From contig NC_013892.1 of NCBI RefSeq assembly GCF_000027225.1, forward strand, positions 1,922,001 to 1,986,000: a stretch of 64,000 nt of DNA. Direction: 5' to 3'. Below, in pieces: positions 10,460 to 25,400 of the stretch (positions are counted from its first letter, which is position 1; each line of letters begins with the position of its first letter). The DNA is from Xenorhabdus bovienii SS-2004 (GTDB taxonomy: Bacteria > Pseudomonadota > Gammaproteobacteria > Enterobacterales > Enterobacteriaceae). Position numbers and translations under genes: made by a program. The notes under the pieces are model-generated. The model did not search any database. It was not told the origin of the DNA and worked only from the letters and a program-made list of their open reading frames with translations.

Positions 10460-13400
10460 CGGTACGACAAAGGCGTCAGCGTCGCTCTGAACAGCCTGTG
10501 CCATTTCGGCAAGGACGGGGGCAGCGAACACATTGCGGACATCGAGTCGCCAACCAAGGTCACGTAGTCGTTCGATCAGGCTGACGATCATCAGCGAATG
10601 GCCGCCGAGTTCAAAGAAATGATCGTGACGGCCGACCCGCGCCAATCCCAACAGGTCTTGCCAAATCTGCGTCAGAGCAGTTTCTATTTCACCGGTCGGA
10701 GCTGCATAACCGCGTGTGACCACGGCGGACGCGTCAGGGGCGGGGAGCGCCTGACGGTCAAGTTTGCCATTGAGGGTGAGCGGGAAAGCCTCAAGCACCA
10801 TAAAAGTACTGGGCAGCATGTACTCGGCAAGGTGTTGGGCGAGTTGCTGACGCAGTTCGGCGGGAACCAGTTCAATACCGGTCTGTGGCAGCAGATAGGC
10901 GACCAGACGCTTGTGGCCTGTCTCGTCTTCGTGTGCCAACACCACCGCTTCGCGCACCCCGTGACATTGCGTGAGTCGGGACTCAATTTCGCCGAGTTCG
11001 ATACGGAAGCCGCGCAGTTTAACCTGAAAATCATTGCGGCCGAGATAGTCGATGTTGCCGTCGGGGCGCCAGCGGCCGAGGTCGCCGGTTCTGTACATGC
11101 GGGCATCCGGATCGGAAGAGAACGGATCGGCAAGAAAGCGTTCGGCAGTCAGTTCAGGGCGGTTCAGGTAGCCGCGGGCAACGCCGGCACCGGCAATATG
11201 GATCTCGCCGGCTACGCCGAAGGGAACGGGTTGCCCCAGCGAATCGAGAATATAGATCCGGGTGTTAGCGATCGGACGGCCGATAGGAATGGAACGGGTC
11301 ACATCGACGGGAGAAGCAATGGTGTAGGTTACCGCAAATGTGGTGGTTTCCGTTGGACCATAGCCGTTGATCAGGTGTGCCGGCTGAAACTCAGACAACT
11401 GTGTACGCCGGATCTTCTGCGGGTCAAGTACATCGCCGCCGATGAGCAGGTAGCGTAGTTGCCCGAACAGGGGCTGGATATCGCTGAGATACTCGTTGAA
11501 CAAACCGACCGTCAACCAGAGGGCGGTAACTTGTCCCTTGATCAGCGAATCGCGGAATCGTACCGGATCGAACAGCACTGAGGGTGAAACCACATGCAAA
11601 CGTCCCCCGTTCAGCAGGGCAGACCAGATTTCCCATGTTGATGCGTCAAACGCAATATTGGCGCAATGGGCAATACAGTCATCGGAGCCAATATCAGCAA
11701 AACCATTATTGATAATCAGGCGAAGGACATTCCGGTGCTCGACCATCACCCCTTTGGGTAATCCGGTGGAGCCGGAGGTGTAGATCACATAGGCCAGATG
11801 ACGTGACGTCAGCCCCAGTGCCTGCGTGTCCGGATTATGAGTCGGTTGCGCCATCAGGGACGCATCTTGGCCATCGAGTACGACTGTAGGCACGGTGCTG
11901 GCTAGTGTGCCGACCTGTGCCGCCTGAGTGAGTAAGGCTACCGGCGCAGCATCATTGAGCATATACGCCAGTCGCTCGGTCGGGTAGGCCGGATCGAGCG
12001 GCACATAGGCGCCGCCTGCCTTGAGGATAGCGAGTAATCCCACCACCAATTCCAAACTGCGTTCCAGACAAATTGCCACCCGATCGTCCGGACGTACACC
12101 CAAGGTAATCAGGTGGTGCGCCAGACGATTGGCGCGGCGGTTCAGTTCGTCATAACTGAGCACCTGATCCTCAAACACCACGGCGGTGGCGTCGGGACGC
12201 TGCGCCGCCTGAGCCTCGAACAGTTGATGGATCAGTGCGTCCTGCGGGAAGTCCGTCTGGGTGGTATTGAAGTCCACCAGCAACTGTTGCCGTTCTGGGG
12301 TCGACAGCATCGGCAGACCGGCAATGGTCTGGGTCGCATCGCTTGCCATTGCCGTCAGTACATTCTCCAGATAGCCGACCATGCGCTCAACGGTCGCAGA
12401 GTCGAATAAATCGGCGGCATATTCCAGATCACCCGCCAGACCCGACTCGGTTTCAGTCAGCGATAACGTCAGGTCAAAGTGTGCGCTATGGTGTGTCTGT
12501 TCAATTGATGCAAGCTGGAGACCGGGCAATATCAGGTTTTGAGCCGGGGTGTTGTTTAAGGCCAGCATGACTTGGAAGACCGGGCTGTAGCTCAGGTTAC
12601 GTTCGGGTTGTAACGCTTCCACCACCTGCTCAAAGGGCAGATCCTGATGAGCATAAGCGTCGAGCGCGCACTCACGAACCTGCGCAAGCAACCCGGCTAC
12701 ACGGGTAGTGTCACTGAATGTGACGCGTAAGGCTAAGGTATTGACGAAGAAACCGATCAGGTTCTCAAGCTCGCGGTGCGGGCGGTTAGCGACCGGAGTG
12801 CCGATAACAATATCATCCTGACCACTGAGCCGGGCGAGAACGATGCCCCAGGCGGTCAGCACGGTCATAAACAGGGTAGTGTTATGGCGTTGTCCTAACC
12901 CTTTGAGCGACGCCAGCAAGGCAGCATCGAACTGGAAAGATACCCGTCCGCCGGCATAGGTCTGTACTGACGGGCGTGGCCGGTCGGTGGGAAGTGTCAA
13001 TAAGGCCGGGGCGTCCTGAAGCTGTGAGTACCAGAAGTCGCGTTGTTCAGTGAGAGCGGCTCCTTGCAGCCAGTCTCGCTGCCAGACCGCATAGTCGGCG
13101 TACTGGAGAGACAGCGGCGGCAGGGGATCATCGTGGCCGTCGAGAGCGGCGCGGTAGAGGGCGTTCAGTTCGTGTATCAGTACGCCGATGGACCAGCCGT
13201 CAGAGATAATATGATGCAGGGTAAGCAGCAACAAATGCGCTTCATCCGTCAATTGCAGCAGTTGGCCGCGGATAAGTGAGCCCTGAGCAAAATCAAAGAG
13301 TGTCTGTGCCTCAAGGCTGGCAAGTTCGGCGATACGGGGGGTGTGCATCGCCGGCTCCAGCGGGCGCAGATCCTGATAGAGCAGGGCAAAGCCGATGTCG

Positions 13401-16400
13401 GCGGGAGCGATATGCTGGCAGGGTTGACCCTCGATTAGGACAAAGCCGGTGCGCAGGCTTTCATGCCGGGCAATTAAGCGTTCGAGTGCAGTAGTCAGCG
13501 CGTGGCGGTCAAGCTGGCCGGTGAGGCGCAGCGCTACCGGGATATGGTAAGCCAGACTGGCGGCCGGATCGAGCTGACCCAGAAACCACAGTCGCTGCTG
13601 GGCGAAAGACAACGGCAGCGGCCGGTTGCGATCGGCGGCGGGAATAACGACCTGAGTGGTTGTCGCCGCTCCGCTGAGTGCCTGAGCCAAATCTGTCAGA
13701 ATGGGCAGGTCAAACAGTTGCTGTAGCGGCAACTCCCGCGCCAGATCTTGGCGCACGCGTGCCACCAGCTGGACGGCAAGCAGCGAATGGCCACCGAGTT
13801 CAAAGAAATGGTCGTGACGCCCGACCTGCTCCAGCCCCAGCAGGTCTTGCCAGATCTGCGCCAGAGCGGTTTCCGTTTCGCCGATCGGGTTGGCATAGCC
13901 GCGCATCACGATGGCGGACTGATCAGGCACGGGGAATGCCGGACGGTCGATTTTGCCGTTGGGAGTGAGCGGGAAAGCGTCGAGCATCATAAAGGCACTG
14001 GGCAGCATGTATTCTGCGATGTGCCGGCTGAGTTGCTGACGCAGTTCAGCCGGCACCAGTTCAACGCCGGCCTGTGGTAGCAGATAGGCGACCAGACGCT
14101 TGTGACCCGGTTCGTCTTCACGCGCCAGCACCACCGCCTCGCGTACCCCGTGACATTGCACCAGCCGGGCTTCGATTTCACCCAGCTCGATACGGAAGCC
14201 ACGCAGTTTAACCTGAAGATCATTGCGGCCGAGGTATTCGATGTTGCCGTCGGGTCGCCAGTAGCCGAGGTCGCCGGTCTTGTACATACGAGCGTCAAGA
14301 TCTGAAGAGAACGGATCGGTAAGGAAGCGCTCGGCGGTAAGTTCGGGGCGGTTCAGGTAGCCGCGGGCAACACCTGCGCCGGCGATATGGATTTCGCCGG
14401 CGACACCGAGAGGAACAGGCTGCCCTTGTGTATCCAGAATATAGATCCGGGTGTTGGCAATCGGCTGGCCGATGGGAATTGTCTTCCATTCGCTTTCAGT
14501 GAATGGAATTTCATAGGCGGTGGCGAAGGTGGTGGTCTCTGTTGGTCCATACACATGCAGCAGATGCTGTGGCGGATAATCGGCTCTAAGGTGGATCGCA
14601 GGACGGATATCGATCTGTTCACCGCCGAAAAGGACATAACGTAAACCCGACAATGATGAGGCTATCAAACTCGCGTATTGATTGAACAACGCAGTTGTCA
14701 GGAAAAGCGCACTGACGCCTTCCGATGCTAAGCACTGACCAAAATAGTCGGGTTGTAGTAAGGTTTTTTCCGGGATCAACAGGATACGTGCACCATGCAC
14801 TAAACCCGTCCACACCTCCCAGGTGGCTGCATCGAATGAAACATTGGCGCAATGGGCAATACAGTCATCGGGGCCAATATCGGCAAAACCATTATTGATA
14901 ATCAGGCGCAGGACATTGCGGTGCTCGACCATCACTCCCTTGGGTAATCCGGTGGAGCCGGAAGTGTAGATGACATACGCCAGATGACGTGATGTCAGAC
15001 CCAGTGCCTGCACGTCCGGATTGTGGGTCGGTTGTACTGCCATTGCCGGTTCCGAACCATCAAGCACCACTGTGGGCACGGAATGAACCAGCATATCGGC
15101 CTGTGTCGTTTGGGTCAGTAAGGCTACCGGTGCTGCGTCATCGAGCATATAGGCCAGCCGTTCGGCCGGATAGGTTGGATCGAGCGGCACGTAGGCACCA
15201 CCTGACTTGAGAATACCGAGTAGGCCGACCACCAGTTCTAAGCTGCGTTCCAGACAAATCGCCACCCGATCATCCGGGCGTACACCGAGGGCGATCAGAT
15301 GATGAGCCAGACGATTGGCGCGGCGGTTCAGTTCACCATAGCTCAGTCTCTGATCCTCAAACACCACGGCGATAGCATCAGGATAACGCGCCGCCTGAAC
15401 TTCGAACAGTTGATGGATCAGGGCGTCCTGCGGGAAGTCTGTCTGAGTCGCGTTGAAATCCATCAACAGTTGTTGCCGCTCTGAAGGTGGCAGGATCGGT
15501 ACATCCTGAATCCATCGTTGCGGGTCGAGAATCAGGGCATCGACCAGACCGCTGATGGCGGTAACCAGATAGGCGGTGACGCGGGTCGGATCGATTCCGG
15601 CCACGGCCTGAGCCGTCAGATGGAAACCGGCTCCCAGATCATCCACCGACAGGATGAGCGGATAGTTGGTTCGCTCCTCTGTGGCGACAATACGCATACC
15701 TGCCCGACTCGTCTCAACCGCATCGGACTCGCTGGTCTGGCTGTGACGATAATTGAGCAAAGTACTGAACAGCGGTATCGACTGCGCCATGCCACTACAG
15801 CGCTGTGCCAGCGCTAATGGTGCCTGCTCGTGCTCCAGCAAGGTTGTCAGACTGCGATAGGTGGACTGTACCACTGCCTGCACACTGCGGCCGGCCAGAG
15901 AAATTCGCACCGGCAGCGTATTGATAAACATCCCCAGTATTCGGTCGGCGCCCGCGCCTCCTTGAAGGCGACCCAGCAGCACAGAGCCAAAGACCACATC
16001 GTCACGACCACTGATCTGTGCCAGCACCTGCGCCCAGGCCACATGGAACAGCACGCCCGGACTGACCCCCAGACGACGGGCTGCGGCACGGATGGCCTCT
16101 GCCAGAGTGGAAGTGAGCGGAAGACGGGCTTCGGTGATGGATTCGCGATCGTTCCGTATCGTGAGTACGCCGAACGGCGCTGTCGGTGCATCGACGTCAG
16201 CAAGCTGGGCGCGGAAATAGGCCTCATGCGCTGCGACCGGCACACTCAGGGTCTGGGCGATAAAGTTGCGATAGGGCAGTGCGGCGGGCAGCGATTCAGC
16301 CTGCCCCTGCTGAATTTGGGCAATTTCAGCGAAAATGTGTTCCAGCGTCATATGGTCGCTGACCAGATGGTGGAAGCGCAGCGCCAGCAGCCATTCATCC

Positions 16401-19400
16401 TGAACCGGATCGTGGGCGATATCAGCGGCGAACAGCGGCGCACGGCTCAGGTCGAGACGGTGCCGGCGCGGATCGGTGTGGGCTGATAACTGAGCCGGGA
16501 TATCATCCTCCGTGGCTGGCGTGAAGCGATTGACACAAAGTGGCGCCTGACGCCAGACCACCTGAACCGGCTGCGCCAGACCTTGCCAGCAGGCAGCGGT
16601 GCGCAGGATATCGTGGCGGTCGATGACCTGTTGCAGGGCGGCCAGAAAGGTATCGAGATGCTCATGGCTGTTAAAGGCAAGCAGGCTCTGCAACAGATAA
16701 GTATCCCCTTGAGTCTGCAACAGGTGATGAAACAGAATACCTTCCTGCAACGGTGCCAGTGGATAGATATCCTGCACATTGCCCGCTCCGCCGGGAGTTG
16801 CTTCGACGATGACCTTGATCTCAGCCTGAGACAGCGAGACCAGAGACAGCATGTCGGGAGTGAGGGTAGTGCAATTTTCGGGAATACGGTTGGGTGGTAT
16901 CACAAAGGCGCTGGCGTCACCCTGAACAGCCTGCGCCATTTCGGCGAGGATGGGGGCGGCGAACACACTACGGACGCCAAGCCACCAGCCGAAGCCGCGT
17001 AGCCGTTCGATCAGACTGACGATCATCAGCGAATGGCCGCCGAGTTCAAAGAAATGGTCGTGACGGCCGATTTGCTCCAGCCCCAGTAAGTCTTGCCAGA
17101 TTTGCGCAAGAATAGTTTCTGCCTCACCGATCGGGACTTCATAGCCGCGTGCCACCACAGCAGACAGGTCGGGAGCAGGGAGTGCCTGACGGTCGAGTTT
17201 GCCATTGGGGGTCAGCGGGAAGGCCTCAAGCATCACAAAGGCGCTGGGCAGCATGTACTCAGCGAGGTGTCGGGCGAGTTGCTGACGTAGTTCGGCGGGA
17301 AGCAGTTCAGCGCCATCCAGAGGCCGCAGATAGGCAATCAGGCGCTTCTGTCCCGGTTCGTCTTCGCGTGCCAGTACCACCGCCTCGCGCACGCCGTAAC
17401 ATTGCATCAGTTGCGCCTCGATTTCGCCCAGCTCAATGCGGAAGCCGCGCAGTTTGACCTGAAAGTCATTGCGGCCGAGGTAGTCGAGATTGCCATCAGA
17501 GCGCCAGCGGCCGAGGTCGCCGGTTTTGTACATACGGGCATCCGGATCGGCGGAGAACGGATCGGTAAGAAAATGTTCGGCAGTCAGTTCGGGGCGGTTC
17601 AGGTAGCCGCGGGCCACGCCGGCGCCGGCGATATAAATCTCGCCGGTCACACCGAGGGGAACGGGCTGACCGTAGCCATCGAGAATATAGATCTGAGTGT
17701 TGGCAATCGGGCGGCCGATATGACTGACAAAGCCCTCCGCCCGGCTCATCCGTACCCAGGTTGAATAGGTCGTCGTCTCAGAGGGACCATACAGATTGCA
17801 GACATTCTGTATGGATTTACGGGCAAACAAGTGCTCAATGATGTGCGGTTTCAAGGCCTCGCCGGCCAGATTAACCGTCCGGGTGGTCATGGGGATCGCG
17901 TCAGACTCAGTCAAGTATGCGATGGCCGACGGCACCGTGTTGATCAGGCTGACCGACTGTTCTGCCGTAAGCAGTGACAGTACATTGGGGGTAAGGTGAA
18001 CTGTGCCGCCAGAGAGCAGCGGCGTAAAGCATTCGTACACCGCTAAATCAAAATTAAGTGAGGTGGCAAAAAGGGTATGTGCCAACTCCTCCGGACTGAA
18101 AGCCCGTTGCGCCCAAGTGAGGAAATTCACGGTATTGCGGTGAGTGATCGCTACCCCTTTGGGCAGTCCGGTGGAGCCTGAGGTATAGATCACATAGGCA
18201 AGGTGGCGTGACGTCAGCCCCAGTGCCTGTGTGTCCGGATTATGATCCGGTTGCGCCATTAGGGACGCATCCTGAGCGTCGAGTACGACCGTAGGCACGG
18301 GGCTGCCCAGTGTGGCGACCTGTGCCGCCTGAGTAAGTAAGACCACCGGTGCGGCGTCATCCAGCATATACGCCAGCCGCTCGGCCGGATAAGCCGGATC
18401 GAGCGGCACATAAGCGCCGCCTGCCTTGAGGATAGCGAGCAGTCCCACCACCATATCCGGGCTGCGTTCCAGACAAATTGCCACCCGATCGTCCGGGCGC
18501 ACACCGTGGTCAAGCAGATGATGAGCCAGACGATTGGCGCGGCGGTTCAGTTCGTCATAGCTGAGCGTTTTCTCTCCACATATCACGGCCGTTGCGCCGG
18601 GATTGTGTGCCGCCCGAACCTCAAATAATTGGTGAATCAAAGCGTCCTGCGGGAAGTCCGTCTGGGTGGCGTTGAAGTCCACCAGCAACTGTTGTCGCTC
18701 AGATGCCGGCAGTATCGGCAGGCTCGTAATAGCTTGCGTTGCATCAGCCGCCATCGCCGCCAGCACATTCTCCAGATAGCCGACCATGCGCTCAACGGTC
18801 GCGGGGTCGAACAGCTCGGCGGCATAGACCAGATCACCCGCCAGACCCGCCTCAGTTTCAGTCAGCGACAACGTCAGATCGAAGTGGGCGCTATGGTGTG
18901 CCTGTTCAACCCAAGAGAGTTGCAGATCGGGCAACACGAGATTTTCAGCCGGCATGTTGTTTAAGGCCAGCATCACCTGAAAGACCGGGCTGTAGCTCAG
19001 GCTGCGTTCGGGTTGTAGCGCTTCCACCACCTGCTCAAAGGGCAAATCCTGATGGGCATAGGCGGCAAGCGCCCGTTCACGAACTTGTGCAAGCAGATCG
19101 GCCACACGGGGCGTATCACCCAGCGTAACACGCAAGGCCAGAGTATTGACAAAGAAACCGATCATATCCTCTAACTCGCGGTGAGGACGGTTAGCGACGG
19201 GGGTGCCGATGACAATGTCATCCTGACCACTCAACCGGGAGAGAACGATACTCCAGGCAGCCAGCACGGTCATAAACAGGGTGGTGTGATGACGTTGTCC
19301 TAGCCCCTTGAGTGATGCCAGCAAGGTGGTATCGAGCTGGAAGGATACCCGGCCGCCGGTATAGGTCTGCACCGGTGGACGTGGCCGGTCGGTGGGGAGT

Positions 19401-22400
19401 ACCAGCAAGGCCGGGATATTCTGGAGTTGTGTACACCAGAAATTACGCTGCTCAGTGAGGGCCGTTGCTTGCAGCCAGTCGCGCTGCCAGACCGCATAGT
19501 CGGCGTACTGGAGAGACAGCGGCGGCAGGGGATCATCGTGGCCGTCGAGAACGGCGCGGTAGAGGGTGCCCAGTTCATGCACCAGCACCCCGATGGACCA
19601 ACCGTCAGAGATGATATGATGCTGAGTAAGCAGCAACACATGCGCTTCGCCTGTCAATTGCAGCAGTTGACCGCGAATCAATGGTCCCTGAATAAAGTCA
19701 AAGGATGCCTGCGCTTCGCGGGCAATGAGATCGGCTATACGGTTGGTGTGTGCCGCAGGTTCCAGTCGGCGCAGATCCTGATAGGACAGGGTAAAGCCGA
19801 TGTCAGCGGGATCGATATGCTGGCAGGGTTGACCCTCGATCAGGACAAAGCGGGTACGCAGGCTTTCATGTCGGGCGACCAGACGATCGAGTGCCGTGGT
19901 CAGCGCGTGGCGGTCAAGTTGGCCGGTGAGGCGCAGGGCTACCGGAATATGGTAGGCCAGACTGGCGGCCGGATCGAGCTGACCAAGGAACCAGAGCCGC
20001 TGCTGGGCGAAAGATAACGGTAGCGGCCGATTGCGATCGGCCGCGGGAATGACGACCTGAGCGGTTGTTAAAGTTCCGCTGAGTGCCTGAGCCAAATCCG
20101 CCAGAAGAGGCAGGTCAAACAGTTGCTGTAGCAGTAACTCCCGCGCCAGATCCTGACGCACGCGTGCCACCAGTTGGACGGCAAGCAGCGAATGGCCGCC
20201 GAGCTCAAAGAAATGGTCGTGACGACCGACCCGCTCCAGACCCAGTAAGTCTTGCCAGATCTGAACCAGCGCGATTTCTATTTTACCGATCGGGGCTTCA
20301 TAGCCGCGTGCCACCACGGCGGACGTGTCAGGGGCAGGGAGCGCCTGACGGTTAAGTTTGCCGTTGGGGGTGAGCGGGAAAGCGTCGAGCACCATAAAGG
20401 CGCTGGGCAGCATATACTCGGCGAGGTGCTGAGCAAGCTGTTGACGCAGTTCCGCCGGCACCAGTTCAACGCCGGTTTGAGGTAACAGGTAAGCGATCAG
20501 GCGTGGGTGGCTCAGCTCATCTTCACGCGCCAGCACTACCGCTTCGCGCACGCCGTGGCATTGCACCAGCCGGGCTTCGATTTCACCCAGTTCAATACGG
20601 AAACCGCGCAGTTTGACCTGAAAATCATTGCGGCCAAGGTATTCGATGTTACCGTCAGGAAGCCAGCGGCCGAGGTCGCCGGTCTTGTACATACGGGCAT
20701 CCGGATCGGGAGAGAAGGGATCGGCAAGAAAGCGTTCGGCGGTCAGTTCAGGGCGGTTCAGATAGCCACGGGCAATGCCGGCACCGGCGATATGGATTTC
20801 GCCGGCGACACCGAGGGGAACGGGCTGGCCGTCATCATCAAGGAGATAGATTTGGGTGTTGGCGATCGGACGGCCGATCGGCGGGGCTCCTTCTTCCCGG
20901 CTATCACACAGATAAATGGCTGCACAGACCGTACTTTCCGTCGGGCCGTAGGCATTGACCATACGCCGGCCGGTAGCCCAGCGTTTGACCAGTGAAGGTG
21001 AGCAGGCCTCCCCCCCCACGATCAGGGTTTGCAGTGTTACGGGTACGGAATCCAGTGCCGCCAATGCTGTTGGCGACAGCAGCACATGGGTAATGGCATG
21101 AGTCTCCAGAGTATTCAACAGGGCAGCTCCGGGCAGGAGGTGAGTTCGCTGGGTAAGATGGAGGCTGGCTCCTGCCAGAAGTGCCATGCCGCATTCCCAG
21201 ATGCCGGCGTCGAAGCTGTTTGAGGCAAATTGCAGGATACGGCTGCCGGAATTGATCGCCAGAGTATCCTGTTGCGTAGTGATCAGGTTGCTCAGGCCGC
21301 GATGCTCGACCATCACCCCCTTGGGTAATCCGGTGGAGCCGGAGGTGTAGATGACATACGCCAGATGGCGTGACGTCAGACCCAGTGACTGAGCGTCCGG
21401 GTTGTGAGTCGGTTGCGTCATCAGGAGCGGTTCTGAGCCGTCGAGTAAGATTGTGGGTATGGCGCTAACCAGTGTGTCGGTCAATGCTGTTTGAGTCAGC
21501 AAGGCCACGGGTGCCGCGTCGTCAAGCATATACGCCAGTCGCTCGGCCGGATAAGCCGGATCGAGCGGCACGTAAGCACCACCCGCCTTGAGAATACCGA
21601 ACAGACCCACGACCAGATCCAGACTGCGTTCGACACAAATCGCTACCCGATCATCCGGACGCACCCCCAGTGCAATCAGATAATGAGCCAGACGGTTAGC
21701 GCGGCGGTTCAGTTCGTGATAACTCAGCGATTGACCTTCAAATACCACGGCGATGGCGTCAGGATTGTGCGCCGCCTGAGCCTCGAATAATTGGTGGATT
21801 AGTGCATCCTGTGGGAAATCCGTCTGGGTGGCGTTGAACTCTACCAGCAGTTGTTGTCGCTCTGTCGGCGGTAAGATGGATACATCCCGGATCAATTGTT
21901 GCGGATCTCGGGTCAGGGCATCGACCAGACCGCTGATGGCGGTAACCAGATAAGCGGTTATGCGAGACGGCACGATTCCGGTTACGGCCTGAGCGGTCAG
22001 ATGGAAACCGGTTCCCAGATCATCCACTGACAGGGTGAGCGGGTAGTTAGTTCGCTCTCCTGTAGCGACAATACGCATACCTGTCCGGAGTATATCAACT
22101 GCGTCTGCCCCGCGGCTTTGGCTGTGACGGTAATTAAGTAAGGTACTGAACAGTGGCAGTGATTGCGCTACGCCACTGCAACGCTGTGCCAGCGCCAGCG
22201 GTGCCTGCTCGTGCTCCAGCAAGGTTGTCAGATTGCGATAGGTGGTTTGTACCACTTCCTGCACACTACGGCCGGCCAGAGAAACCCGCACCGGCAGGGT
22301 ATTGATAAACATTCCCAATATTTGGTCAGCGCCCGCGACCCCCTGTAGACGGCCCAGCAGCACAGAGCCAAAAACCACATTGTCATGGCCGCTGGTCTGT

Positions 22401-25400
22401 GCCAGCACCTGAGCCCAGGCCACATGGAACAGTACGCCCGGACTGACCCGTAGACGGCGCGCCTGAGCGCGGATGGCCTCTGCCAGAGCGGGGGGGAGCG
22501 GAAGACGGGCTTCGGCGATGGATTCATTATCGTCCGGCATCGTGAGTACACCAAACGGTGCAGTCGGTGCGTCAACGTCGGCAAGCTGGGTGCGGAAATA
22601 GGCCTCATGGGTTGCGGCCGGCACGCTCAGGGTCTGGGCGATAAAATTGCGGTAGGGCAGGGCGGCGGGCAGCGTTTCGGCCTGCCCCTGCTGGATTTGG
22701 GCAATTTCAGCGAAAATCAGCTCCAGCGTCATATGGTCGCTGACCAGATGGTGGAAGCGCAGCGCCAGCAGCCATTCATCCTGTGCCGGATCGTGGGCGA
22801 TATCGGCAGCGAATAATGGCGCTCGGCTCAGGTCGAGACGGTGCCGGCGCGGATCGGTGTGCGCGGATAACTGAGCCGGGACGTCGTCTGCCGTAGCCGG
22901 GAGCAAGTGATTGACACACAGCGGCGCCTGACGCCAGACCACCTGAACCGGCTTCGTCAATCCCTGCCAGCAGGCAGCGGTGCGCAGAATATCGTGGCGG
23001 TCGATGACTTGTTGCAGGGCGGCCAGAAAGGTATCGAGATGCACGCGGCTGTCAAAGGCGAGCAGGCTCTGCAACAGATAGGTATCGCCCTGAGTCTGCA
23101 ACAGGTGATGGTACAGGATGCCTTCCTGCAACGGCGCCAGCGGGTAGATATCCTGCACATTGCCCGCTCCGCCGGGAATTGCTTCGACGATAGCTTCAAT
23201 CTCAGCCTGAGACAGCGAGACCAGAGACAGCATATCGGGGGTGAGGGCGGCGCAATTTTCGGGAATACGGTTGGGTGGTACCACAAAGGCGTCGGCATCA
23301 TCCTGAATAGCCTGTGTCATCTCGGCAAGGACAGGGGTGGCGAACACACTGCGGACTTCAAGTCGCCGGCCGAAGCCGCGTAGCCGCTCGATCAGACTGA
23401 CGATCATCAGCGAATGGCCGCCGAGTTCAAAGAAATGGTCGTGACGGCCGACCTGTTCCAGCCCCAGTAAGTCTTGCCAGATTTGTGCAAGGATAGTTTC
23501 CGCCTCACCGACCGGAGCTTCATAGCCGCGTGTGACCACGGAGGACGCATCGGGAGCGGGGAGCGCCTGACGGTCAAGTTTACCGTTGGGGGTGAGCGGG
23601 AAAGCGTCGAGCGTCATAAAGGCACTGGGCAGCATGTATTCGGCAAGGTGTCGGGCAAGTTGCTGACGCAGTTCGGCGGGAATCAGTTCAGCACCGGACT
23701 GAGGCTGCACATAAGCGACCAGACGCGGATGGTTCGGCTCGTCTTCGCGTGCCAGCACTACTGCCTCACGTACACCCTCACATTGCATCAGTTGTGCCTC
23801 GATCTCGCCCAGCTCAATGCGGAAGCCGCGCAGTTTGACCTGAAAATCATTGCGGCCAAGATATTCGAGATTGCCGTCGGGGCGCCAACGACCGAGGTCG
23901 CCGGTTTTGTACATGCGCGCATTCGGATCGGAAGAAAAAGGATCGGCCGGAAAACGTTCGGCCGTCAGTTCGGGTCGGTTCAGGTAGCCCCGGGCAGTGC
24001 CGGCACCGGCGATATGAATTTCGCCGGCCACACCAAGCGGGACGGGTTGACCGTAGGTATCGAGAATATAGATCCGGGTGTTGGCGATCGGCCGGCCGAT
24101 AGGCGGAGCGCCTTCTTCTTGGTTATCGCACAGATAAATAGCCGCACAGACCGTACTTTCCGTCGGTCCATAGGCATTGACCATACGCCGGCTGGTAGCC
24201 CAGCGTTTGACCAGCGAAGGGGAGCAGGCCTCACCGCCCACGATCAGGGTCTGCAATGTCACAGGGACTGAATCCAGTGCCGCCAACGCGGTCGGCGACA
24301 GCAGTACATGGGTAATGGCATGAGTCTCCAGCGTCTCCAGTAGTGCAGCACCGGGCAGAAGATGAGTTCGCTGGGCAAGATGGAGGCTGGCACCCGCCAG
24401 AAGTGCCATACCGCATTCCCAGATACCGGCATCGAAGCTGTTTGAGGCAAATTGCAGGATACGGCTGCCGGAATTGATCGCCAGAGTGTCCTGTTGCGTA
24501 GCGATCAGGTTGCTCAGGCCGCGATGCTCGACCATGACGCCTTTGGGCTGCCCGGTGGAGCCTGAGGTGTAGATGACATACGCCAGATGGCGTGACGTTA
24601 GCCCCAGTATCTGAGTATCCGGATTATGAGTCGGTTGCACTGCCAGAGATGACGCGAGTGCGTCGAGCATGATTATAGGCACGGGGCTGATCAGCGTGTC
24701 GGCCTGTGCCTTCTGAGTCAGCAGAGCCACCGGTGCGGCATCATCAAGCATATAGGCCAGCCGTTCGGCCGGATAGGTTGGATCGAGCGGCACATAGGCG
24801 CCACCGGCCTTGAGGATAGCGAGCAGGCCAACCACCAGCTCCGGGCTGCGTTCGACACAAATCGCCACCCGATCATCCGGCCGCACGCCCAGCGTGATCA
24901 GATGATGAGCCAGCCGATTGGCACGGTGGTTCAGTTCGCTATAGCTGAGTGTCTGATCCTCAAACACCACGGCAGTGGCATCAGGGGCATGTGCCGCTTG
25001 GGCTTCGAATAATTGGTGGATCAGGGCGTCCTGCGGGAAATCGGCTTGGGTAGCATTGAAATCGGTCAGCAACAGTTGCCGCTCCGAGTCCGGCAGCATC
25101 GACAGACCTGCAACAGTTTGTGTCGCATCGGCAGCCATCGCCGCCAGAACATTTTCCAAGTAACCGACTATGCGTTCAATGGTCGTAGAGTCGAACAGGT
25201 CGGTAGAATATTCCAGATCACCAACCAGACCGGCCTCAGTTTCGGTCAGCGATAATGTCAGATCGAAATGAGCACTATGACGCACCTGTTCAACCGGAGC
25301 GAGTTGCAGACCCGATAATGCCAGATTTTGGGACGGAGTATTGTTCAAGGCCAGCATCACTTGGAAGACCGGACTGTAGCTCAGGCTGCGGTCGGGCTGC

